A stretch of 10,473 bases of DNA, taken from assembly GCA_021815935.1 (NCBI GenBank), contig JAKAZH010000047.1, positions 1 to 10,473 of the forward strand, read 5' to 3'. Each line of letters begins with the position of its first letter. The first letter of the stretch is position 1. The notes beneath the pieces are model-generated. The model made no database searches, had not been told where the DNA came from, and saw only the letters and a program-made list of their open reading frames with translations. The stretch comes from Actinomycetes bacterium. GTDB taxonomy: Bacteria > Actinomycetota > Acidimicrobiia > Acidimicrobiales > Palsa-688. Positions 5,770 to 10,473 of this stretch are shown here, one piece after another. The position numbers were made by a program, and so were the translations under genes.

Positions 5770-5990
5770 GCCGGTAGCGGAAGGCGGCGGCGGACGACCC
5801 CCATCTCCAGGGAACGGCCTTCCTCACGCAGCCCCTCGACATAAAGCGCCAACGCTTCCTCGGCATTAGCCGTGGCCTCGTCGAGGGTGTCCCCCTCAGT
5901 GTGAAGACCGGGCAGTTCGGGAGCGTAGGCGTGGTAGCCGCCGGCCGGGTCTGGCTCGAAGACGAACTCGACATCCTGGGGAACTTCCAT
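5766..5990 (-). CDS. hicB: HicB-family antitoxin, short form
   Basis: A 74-aa protein consisting of the HicB partial RNase H-like domain only: 'VEFVFEPDPAGGYHAYAPEL', 'PGLHTEGDTLDEATANAEEA' and 'LALYVEGLREEGRSLE'. The D-x-x-G-G-Y-x-A-x-x-P-x-L-P-G-x-x-T-x-G-D-T signature is complete. It has no C-terminal ribbon-helix-helix or HTH domain, so DNA-binding autoregulation, known for longer HicB proteins, is not expected from this chain alone. It neutralises HicA by covering its active site. The start is ATG 5990, with a GTG directly before it at 5993 as an alternative; neither has a strong ribosome site. It is the first gene of the hicBA operon and overlaps hicA by four bases. Confidence 0.92.
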   Translation of the reverse strand: MEVPQDVEFVFEPDPAGGYHAYAPELPGLHTEGDTLDEATANAEEALALYVEGLREEGRSLEMGVVRRRLPLPA

Positions 5991-6155
5991 CACCCAAAGG
6001 CTACTGGAGACACCGACGCGAGAGGCCGCCGGCGCATCGATCCCGTTGTGCGGCAGCTGTCAGGTGATTGAGCACTACCGGGAAGCCGACGTCGGCCGGT
6101 GACGCTGTCGGCAAGCAGGGGCCCTCGGCGAAGAGGAACCCGCCTTCGGCTAGCT

Positions 6156-6167
6156 GCTAGCGCTAGC
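6156..6167. repeat. Perfect 12-bp palindrome at the DinB-like gene stop
   Basis: GCTAGCGCTAGC is its own reverse complement and covers the TAG stop at 6165-6163 (minus strand). It could be a protein-binding site or help end transcription; no U-tract follows. No other copy was noticed in the window. Confidence 0.5.
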
Positions 6168-6741
6168 TCAGGGCGGCAGGCGAGCCGACGGCGGTGGTGA
6201 TGAACTGTCGGATTTGTGTGGCATGCGCAGCCGTGTGCCCCACCAGGCTCGTCACGATCGAGGCGTAGGGCCGGCCCCGGTAGCGGTGCGCCGGCGGCAG
6301 CAGGGCGGCTGCCTTCTCCTCGGTCATGTCGGCCAACGTGTCACGGACCCGCTGTCGGCAGTAATCGACGTACCCGCCGATCTCCGACTGGGACCAGGCA
6401 ACGGGCAGGCTGGTGAACGTTTGCCAGTGCGGCTTCCCGGCGAACGGAGGCGGCGGCGCCCACGCCTCCACCTCACCGGCGAGGTCGTAGTCGAGGACTT
6501 CCAGAGCATGCCAGGCCACGCTCCACGGCGCCGACCACCGCTGGACCAGCGTGTCGCGCTGGGCAGGATCGGTGACCGGTCTACCGCCGAAGCCGTTCAC
6601 CTCTCCGACGATCTCGGAGGCCTGCACACCCCACATGGACTCCCGCCACAGTCCGTCCGGGCAGTCCCGAACGGCCGCGGCCAACAACTCCAAGGCCTCG
6701 TCAAGGCTGCGACCGACGCTCTCCACCCAGACCGACTTCAT
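6163..6741 (-). CDS. DinB superfamily (YfiT-like putative metal-dependent) protein
   Basis: A 192-aa protein from ATG 6741 (MKSVWVESVG). It has the four-helix DinB layout and the three-His metal site typical of the superfamily: His78 in 'SAPWSVAWHALEVLDYDL' and His169/His173 in 'SLVGHTAAHATQIRQFI'. The first helix, 'SLDEALELLAAAVRDCPDGL', and 'GGYVDYCRQRVRDTLADM' in the third helix also fit. DinB-fold proteins include mycothiol- and bacillithiol-dependent S-transferases and maleylpyruvate isomerase, but the substrate here is unknown; the damage-induced polymerase also called DinB is unrelated. An upstream open stretch to 6822 belongs to a decayed HepT gene and is not taken as part of this protein. 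The start has no clear ribosome site. The stop lies on a 12-bp palindrome. Confidence 0.82.
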   Translation of the reverse strand: MKSVWVESVGRSLDEALELLAAAVRDCPDGLWRESMWGVQASEIVGEVNGFGGRPVTDPAQRDTLVQRWSAPWSVAWHALEVLDYDLAGEVEAWAPPPPFAGKPHWQTFTSLPVAWSQSEIGGYVDYCRQRVRDTLADMTEEKAAALLPPAHRYRGRPYASIVTSLVGHTAAHATQIRQFITTAVGSPAALS

Positions 6742-6806
6742 CTGCACCGACGCTACCAACCAAGTGCACGAAGAAACCACCCAAGCCAGGTCCGTGCGGG
6801 CGCCGG

Positions 6807-7016
6807 TCAGCGCAGGCAACAACGAGCCGGGCAGCGATCGGTCTGCGGGACGAGGCCTGCGCGCGCTGACTCGCCGATGATCTCCAAGAGGCGCTCAACG
6901 GCCAACTGACGGACACGGTCCTCCCGGTAGGCGACCTCGCCGGCGGCGACAATCATCGCCACTTGACCCGCGGCGTCGATGATGTCGCTGACCCGCTCGT
7001 CGTCGTGGCGCGTCAT
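6807..7016 (-). pseudogene. hepT: HepT-like (DUF86) toxin, 5' part only
   Basis: From ATG 7016 the frame reads 'DDERVSDIIDAAGQVAMIVA', 'EVAYREDRVRQLAVERLLEI' and 'IGESARA', which is the helical N-terminal half of HepT proteins, including the A-V-E-R-x-L-E-I-I-G-E core. After residue 53 (about 6858) the homology stops and the frame ends with an unrelated Cys-rich tail at 6807. The R-x4-H-x-Y catalytic motif, which should follow about 40 residues later, is not found in any frame before the DinB-like gene. The toxin is therefore dead. The ATG is 3 bp after the TAG of the MntA remnant, the tight spacing of intact mntA-hepT operons. In intact systems HepT is an RNase or host-essential toxin that MntA silences by AMPylation. 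Confidence 0.75.
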
Positions 7017-7019
7017 CGG

Positions 7020-7161
7020 CTACAGGTCAACGGCCTCGGCGCGAATCGTCCGATCCGAACACCCGTACACGCCGCCCCCGACAACGCCTCACGGCTTCAA
7101 GCACGGCCTCTCGCCGCTCCCTCAGCACTGCGGAGGCCTGCACGGCAGGGGTCGCTTGCAT
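7020..7161 (-). pseudogene. mntA: MntA-like minimal nucleotidyltransferase antitoxin, remnant
   Basis: From ATG 7161 the frame reads 'MQATPAVQASAVLRERREAV', 'LEAVRRCRGRRVRVFGS', giving the first helix and the strand leading to the G-S-x10-D-x-D nucleotidyltransferase motif (residues to Ser37). The D-x-D and the remainder of the fold are missing. In the +1 frame the tail 'RTIRAEAVDL' with TAG 7022-7020 resembles the usual C-terminal end of these proteins (R-x-L-A-E-A-V-x-L). Start and tail thus flank a deletion of roughly 50 codons that also changed the frame. The gene sits directly before the hepT remnant on the same strand, which supports the reading as a former mntA-hepT module. Small size and some freedom in alignment limit certainty. 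Confidence 0.6.
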
Positions 7162-7293
7162 GCAACCAGGTTACTTCTGCGTCAGCGAAGGGAACGGAGC
7201 CGTAGCTGCCAGCCGACCACTGGACGCGCTCCGGCCACGGCAGGAGAACTTTACGATGGGGGACGTACTGCGCCGCCGAGGACCGAGACTCCC

Positions 7294-7554
7294 ATGGCCA
7301 CAGTTGATATCACCGCCGATCTCAACGGCGAGGACGACACCGGCTACGTCTGGAGCTTCCTGGACGATGCACGCGACCCGTCGGTCGTCGTGCCGGGCGC
7401 GATAGTCGTGGCCGGCACGCCCGACGCACAGGCGGTCGCCGTGGTCGTCGACCTCGTCACCAAGCCGCCCGGCACCGTCGTGCACCTGCGCACCCTCCCC
7501 GGGTCGGTCAGCAACTGCGCCGCTGCGATCCTCCGCTCCACCGCCTCGGCCTGA
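7294..7554 (+). CDS. Hypothetical small protein of 86 aa
   Basis: ATG 7294 opens a clean frame with high G/C at third positions. It reads 'MATVDITADLNGEDDTGYVW', 'SFLDDARDPSVVVPGAIVVA', 'AVAVVVDLVTKPPGTVVHLR', ending 'LPGSVSNCAAAILRSTASA'. The acidic start and the E-D-D/E-T-G-Y-x-W-S-F-L-D-x-A-R-D-P motif recall a small actinobacterial family of unknown function; I have no activity to propose. The predicted shape is alternating strands with a helix, without membrane segments. A GAGGA at 7278-7282 could serve as ribosome site, though at 11 nt it is somewhat distant. It is alone on this strand, between the MntA-HepT remnant and the initiator tRNA. Confidence 0.65.
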   Translation: MATVDITADLNGEDDTGYVWSFLDDARDPSVVVPGAIVVAGTPDAQAVAVVVDLVTKPPGTVVHLRTLPGSVSNCAAAILRSTASA

Positions 7555-7627
7555 CCTCTGGGCGCGCCGCCCGCGGTGCCGATCAACCGTGAAGCGGACG
7601 GACCCGTGCTACCCCCTGCCGGTCGGT

Positions 7628-7649
7628 CCGGTAGAAAACCCGGTAGAAA
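7628..7649 (+). repeat. Two direct copies of CCGGTAGAAA
   Basis: Copies at 7628-7637 and 7640-7649, period 12 bp, just beyond the tRNA terminator. A role as an attachment remnant cannot be shown; no copy of the tRNA 3' end was seen nearby. Confidence 0.5.
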
Positions 7650-7660
7650 TCCGGAGACAC

Positions 7661-7691
7661 AAGAGGGGCCTCCTCGACGGAGACCCCTCTT
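7661..7691 (-). terminator. Hairpin terminator of the initiator tRNA gene
   Basis: AAGAGGGG (7661-7668) pairs with CCCCTCTT (7684-7691); after a C-A mismatch CTCC pairs with GGAG, closing a TCGAC loop. The 12-bp stem starts 18 bp after the tRNA 3' end on the minus strand. A short U-rich stretch (UCUUGUGUCU) includes the end of the stem and what follows, so termination in that direction is likely. Confidence 0.7.
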
Positions 7692-7709
7692 GACCTGCAC
7701 TTTCTTGAG

Positions 7710-7783
<74 letters not shown>

Positions 7784-7854
7784 GCGGAATCTTCACTATA
7801 CCACGCGTCCGCAGAAGTTCGCTCCAGCCCTACGGCGGGCCTCCACAAGCGCGT

Positions 7855-8892
7855 TCAGCCGCTGGCCGCACCGCTGCGACGCCTGGAACCCGGCGCAAGC
7901 GACGGCGGCTCGTACCCGGCGTCGGAAAATGAGAAGTTCGTGCCGGGCTTGACTATCTCGTCGATCCGATCGAGGACGTCTGCCGGGAGGACCACGTCAG
8001 CGGCTTCGAGCTGGCTTTCGAGGTGCTCCATGGTGCGCGGCCCGATTATCGCAGAGGTAATAGCTGGGTGCTCGAGGACAAAGGCGAGCGCCATGTGGAC
8101 CAGTGATATGCCCGAGTCGTCGGCGAGAGCACCAAGAGCGTCGGCTGCGGCGAGTTTCGCCTGGTTCGCCGGGATGGACAGGTCGTATCGCCCGGGGAGG
8201 CGCTCCGCGCGCCGGCTCGTCAAGCCGTCAGCGCCCAGGCGCCATTTACCGGAAAGCCAGCCGCCGGCGAGGGGACTCCACGGGATGACGCCCATCCCGT
8301 ACTTCTGACAGGTCGGAAGGACTTCGGCTTCTACACCGCGCACCAGCATCGAGTAGGGCGGCTGCTCGCAGACGAAGCGCTCCCGGCCACGCCTTTCGGC
8401 AGTCCACTGCGCCTCGACGATCTGCGACGGCGGGAAAGTCGACGAGCCGAGGTAGCGCACTTTGCCTTGCCGGACGAGCTCGCTTAGCGCGCTGAGCGTC
8501 TCGTCGATGTCGGTCTGGGGTTCGGGACGGTGCACCTGGTAAAGGTCGATGTAATCGGTGCCTAGACGGCGAAGGCTTTTCTCGCACTCCGCGATGATCC
8601 AGCGCCGGGAGTTGCCGCCGCTGTTGCGATCCCGTCCCATTTTTCCATGAACCTTCGTGGCAAGAATGACGTCGTCGCGTCGTCCGACGAGCGCCTTCGC
8701 GACGATCTCCTCGGATTCGCCAGCCGAGTAGACGTCCGCCGTGTCGACAAAGTTGATCCCCGCCTCGAACGCAGCGTGGATGATCCGCACGGAATCGCCG
8801 TGATCGGTGTTACCCCAGGCCCCGAACATCATCGCCCCGAGGCAGAAGTTGCTGACGGAGATTCCGGTGGTGCCCAGGTTGCGGTAGCGCAC
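7855..8892 (-). CDS. Aldo/keto reductase
   Basis: A 345-aa protein of the aldo/keto reductase superfamily, of the usual length, that reduces aldehydes or ketones with NADPH in the cytoplasm. The catalytic tetrad is complete: Asp50 and Tyr55 in 'NFVDTADVYSAGESEEIVAK', Lys80 in 'VILATKVHG', His121 in 'DYIDLYQVHRP'. The barrel start 'MRYRNLGTTGISVSNFCLGA', 'VRYLGSSTFPPSQIVEAQ' and the cofactor-binding 'SAIIGPRTMEHLESQLEA' near the C-terminus are all present; this last segment, with I-I-G-x-R, holds the adenosine-phosphate of NADP. It resembles the YajO/YghZ-like group, but the substrate cannot be told. The start is GTG 8892, supported by GAGGAAG about 8 bp before it. It diverges from the DsbA-like gene, with 89 bp between the starts. 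Confidence 0.95.
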   Translation of the reverse strand: MRYRNLGTTGISVSNFCLGAMMFGAWGNTDHGDSVRIIHAAFEAGINFVDTADVYSAGESEEIVAKALVGRRDDVILATKVHGKMGRDRNSGGNSRRWIIAECEKSLRRLGTDYIDLYQVHRPEPQTDIDETLSALSELVRQGKVRYLGSSTFPPSQIVEAQWTAERRGRERFVCEQPPYSMLVRGVEAEVLPTCQKYGMGVIPWSPLAGGWLSGKWRLGADGLTSRRAERLPGRYDLSIPANQAKLAAADALGALADDSGISLVHMALAFVLEHPAITSAIIGPRTMEHLESQLEAADVVLPADVLDRIDEIVKPGTNFSFSDAGYEPPSLAPGSRRRSGAASG

Positions 8893-8969
8893 TGCTTCCT
8901 CGTTTCGATCGAGCCGATTGATTGTGCGGTCACCCTACCCGTCAGAACCGTGACGGCGTCATCTCCGGG

Positions 8970-8981
8970 TACCGTGTCAGG
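8970..8981 (+). promoter_or_regulatory. Possible -10 of a leaderless promoter for the DsbA-like gene
   Basis: TACCGT (8970-8975) fits the TAnnnT -10 pattern and lies so that transcription would begin at the GTG of 8982. No convincing -35 (GTGACG at 8950 is only 14 bp away) and no Shine-Dalgarno are present, so this rests on spacing. Confidence 0.3.
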
Positions 8982-9608
8982 GTGCAAACTCTGGACGACA
9001 TAACTGACAGGGAGCAGGCCGACTTCTGGTTCGATCCGCTCTGCCCGTGGGCCTGGATGACCTCTAGGTGGATGCTCGAAGTGGAGAAGGTCCGCCCGGT
9101 GGACACCCGCTGGCATGTGATGTCGCTGGCGGTGCTCAACGAGGGCCGCGAGGATCTACCCGAGCGTTACAGGGATCTTATGAAAAAGGCCTTCGGCCCG
9201 GTCCGCGTCTGCATCGCCGCCGCGCAGTCTAACGGGCAAGAGGTGCTGTTGCCTCTTTACACTGCGCTGGGGCAGCGGATCCATCTCGAAAAGCGCGAGG
9301 ACGACGCGATCATCTCAGACGCGTTGGAAGCGTGCGGTCTTCCGGCCGATCTCGCCGCCGCTGCGACGAGCACGGACCTCGACGAGGAGTTGCGACGCTC
9401 GCACCACGAGGGGATGGACCCGGTCGGCTACGACGTCGGGACGCCGGTAATCCATGTGAAGGGCGTTGCGTTCTTCGGGCCCGTGGTGACCCCCGCTCCG
9501 AAGGGTGAGGCCGCCGGGCGGCTCTGGGACGGCGTCACGCTTTGTGCGGGGATCGACGGGTTCTACGAGTTGAAGCGCTCCAGGACGCTGGGACCGATTT
9601 TCGACTGA
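8982..9608 (+). CDS. DsbA-family oxidoreductase, Rv2466c-like, monothiol motif
   Basis: A 208-aa protein from GTG 8982. It has the N-terminal '[20 protein letters not shown]' block, '[19 protein letters not shown]', the helical insert and then '[19 protein letters not shown]' with the cis-Pro (T-P) of thioredoxin folds. This matches the mycobacterial Rv2466c family, a mycothiol-linked oxidoreductase known to be reduced by mycothiol and to activate nitro-prodrugs. In Rv2466c the active site is C-P-W-C; here it is C21-P-W-A24, so only the nucleophilic Cys remains. A monothiol mechanism, in which mycothiol resolves the mixed disulfide, is then the likely mode. No signal peptide is visible; it is cytoplasmic. 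The start is set by domain length, though the frame is open upstream to 8922. Confidence 0.88.
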   Translation: MQTLDDITDREQADFWFDPLCPWAWMTSRWMLEVEKVRPVDTRWHVMSLAVLNEGREDLPERYRDLMKKAFGPVRVCIAAAQSNGQEVLLPLYTALGQRIHLEKREDDAIISDALEACGLPADLAAAATSTDLDEELRRSHHEGMDPVGYDVGTPVIHVKGVAFFGPVVTPAPKGEAAGRLWDGVTLCAGIDGFYELKRSRTLGPIFD

Positions 9609-9633
9609 AAGTCCTTTACCGCCAAGGTCTACC

Positions 9634-9653
9634 CTGTCCTCCGCTGTCCTCCG
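9634..9653 (+). repeat. Tandem duplication of CTGTCCTCCG
   Basis: Two exact 10-bp copies in tandem, followed by a degenerate third (CTATCCG). It lies in the 175-bp intergenic region before the SOS box; a role is unknown. Confidence 0.6.
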
Positions 9654-9694
9654 CTATCCGCCCGGGTCGGAGTTCGGTCCGATCCTCGCCTACT

Positions 9695-9708
9695 CGAACA
9701 TATGTTCT
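9695..9708 (+). promoter_or_regulatory. LexA-binding SOS box (mycobacterial type)
   Basis: CGAACATATGTTCT contains the perfect 12-bp palindrome GAACATATGTTC and matches the actinobacterial LexA consensus CGAAC-N4-GTTCG at all but the last base. It ends two bases before TAGACT (9711-9716), a -10 with a TGG extension, so LexA would cover the promoter. Genes of the 13E12/DUF222 repeat family in Mycobacterium tuberculosis are known to carry SOS boxes, which fits the downstream gene. Confidence 0.88.
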
Positions 9709-9710
9709 GG

Positions 9711-9716
9711 TAGACT
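9711..9716 (+). promoter_or_regulatory. Extended -10 of the DUF222 gene promoter
   Basis: TAGACT follows TGG (9708-9710), giving an extended -10 (TGn-TAnnnT). No -35 is obvious; extended -10 promoters often manage without. Transcription should begin at about 9723, leaving a leader of about 60 nt. Confidence 0.5.
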
Positions 9717-9729
9717 TGGTCTAGGCCTC

Positions 9730-9777
9730 GAGGTCGGCCTTTCGACCTCCTTCAGGAATGCGATGTTCTGAGGAGGT
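9730..9777 (+). promoter_or_regulatory. Leader with two competing hairpins and Shine-Dalgarno
   Basis: GAGGTCG (9730-9736) pairs with CGACCTC (9743-9749) around a 6-nt loop. The 3' arm overlaps ACCTCCT (9745-9751), which is fully complementary to AGGAGGT (9771-9777), the ribosome site 7 nt before the GTG at 9784. The two foldings exclude each other: one hides the ribosome site, the other frees it. It may tune translation of the SOS gene; a chance match is possible. Confidence 0.45.
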
Positions 9778-9783
9778 TAGAGG

Positions 9784-10473
9784 GTGTTCGTTGATACGTC
9801 GAGCGACGCGGCGGGGCTGGGTGAGGGGGACGGGCAGGAGTACAAGGGGCTGTTTTCGACTGCCGGTGAGAGCGCCACCGATGTAGGCCAGTGGCTCGTG
9901 GAGCACCGTCTCGATATCGACAACGCCGAGGCGGAGTGGCTGGAGAATCTCAGCCAATTCGACAGGGAGCAGCTGTGGGCGTTGGACGGCCAGTTCAGCT
10001 GCGCCTCGTGGTTGATGTGGCGCACGCAAATGGCCCGCTCGACGGCCTTCGAGAAGCTTCGGGTCGCACACGAGATGTTCCGCCGGCCGATCATCGCCGA
10101 AGCTTTCCGCAAGGGGACCCTGTCCTATTCGGCGGTCCGGGTGATTACCCGTATGGAGCGCCCGAGCGCCGACGTCGACCAGGCGCTCGTAGACCTCGCG
10201 TCGAGTGACAAGGCGAACGTGGCGGACATCGAAAAGGTCGTTCGCTCATACGAGCAGTATGCAAACCAGGAGCGGCCCCCGGCCGACAGGGCACTCCAGG
10301 CACGCGGGGTCCGTATCCGCCGCAGCTGCGACGGGAAGGGCGTCGGCCAGGTGACCGTCACTTTGAGCGACCTGGAGATCGAAGAGTTCGCCGTCGCCCT
10401 CCAAGCGTTTATCGACCTTCGCTATCGCCCCGCCGGCCGCGCATCCACCGGCTCCGAATCCGCCGGCCCTGTG
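9784..10473 (+). CDS. DUF222 (13E12-repeat) protein, probable HNH nuclease, 3' end missing
   Basis: GTG 9784 opens a frame that runs without stop to the window edge (230 codons). AGGAGG at 9771-9776 with 7-nt spacing fixes the start. The first 35 residues are acidic and variable. Then comes the DUF222 domain: 'FDREQLWALDGQFSCASWLM', 'WRTQMARSTAFEKLRVAHEM', 'FRRPIIAEAFRKGTLSYSAV' and 'RVITRMERPSADVDQALVDL', which matches the helical repeats around S-x-x-W-L and A-R-x-L/M; the segment from about 180 ('GVRIRRSCDGKGVGQVTVTL') leads towards the HNH part, which normally follows at about residue 300-400 and lies outside the window. Such proteins are abundant in actinobacteria and probably mobile; their role is unknown. 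The upstream LexA box says that it is induced by DNA damage. Confidence 0.82.
   Translation, partial: MFVDTSSDAAGLGEGDGQEYKGLFSTAGESATDVGQWLVEHRLDIDNAEAEWLENLSQFDREQLWALDGQFSCASWLMWRTQMARSTAFEKLRVAHEMFRRPIIAEAFRKGTLSYSAVRVITRMERPSADVDQALVDLASSDKANVADIEKVVRSYEQYANQERPPADRALQARGVRIRRSCDGKGVGQVTVTLSDLEIEEFAVALQAFIDLRYRPAGRASTGSESAGPV

Noticed and set aside
6214..6909. Plus-strand ORF of 231 aa opposite the DinB-like gene
   Set aside because: Arg/His/Pro-rich with no domain; the minus strand carries a clear three-His DinB fold.
6979..7293. N-terminal extension of the 86-aa protein
   Set aside because: The upstream part overlaps the MntA-HepT remnants on the other strand and has poor codon use; the conserved-looking protein starts at ATG 7294.

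Overview
The window looks like a slowly eroding accessory stretch of a high-GC actinobacterial chromosome. Evidence for an actinobacterium: strong G/C bias at third codon positions, frequent GTG/TTG starts, a mycobacterial-type LexA box (CGAAC-N4-GTTC), a 13E12/DUF222-type gene, and a homologue of the mycothiol-linked DsbA-like oxidoreductase Rv2466c. The genus cannot be named from sequence alone.

Left part (1-1926, plus strand). The 3' end of one VOC/glyoxalase-fold gene overlaps a second VOC (PhnB-like) gene by ATGA, and a small dimeric alpha/beta-barrel protein follows three bases later; the three probably form one operon. After about 300 bp of weak or decayed sequence come two small genes of unknown function spaced 17 bp apart.

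Insertion sequence and scar (1929-3442). A 1.19-kb IS has 19-bp imperfect terminal inverted repeats (16/19). Its DDE transposase is dead, with a frameshift in a C6 run and a Tyr-to-stop change. The IS right end abuts a SAM-dependent methyltransferase C-terminus whose N-terminal part is absent from the window.

Middle (3529-7161). A GNAT acetyltransferase lacks the usual family ends, and a possible 39-aa ORF follows. On the minus strand lies an HTH plus double Clp_N protein with a probable leaderless promoter. Next is a CYTH-domain gene broken into several frames, one break caused by a 7-bp tandem repeat. An intact HicB-HicA toxin-antitoxin pair, a DinB-fold protein and a fossil MntA-HepT toxin-antitoxin module follow, all on the minus strand.

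Right part (7294-10473). A small hypothetical gene precedes an initiator tRNA-Met(CAT) with its terminator (minus). An aldo/keto reductase (minus) diverges from a DsbA-like oxidoreductase of the Rv2466c type (plus). Last is a DUF222/13E12-type gene running off the right edge, with a LexA box, an extended -10, a leader that can fold in two competing ways and a strong Shine-Dalgarno.

No gene cluster here is convincingly a new defence or biosynthetic system. The most interesting signals are the SOS-controlled DUF222 leader, the repeat-driven frameshift in the CYTH gene and the fossil MntA-HepT module beside a living HicBA pair.
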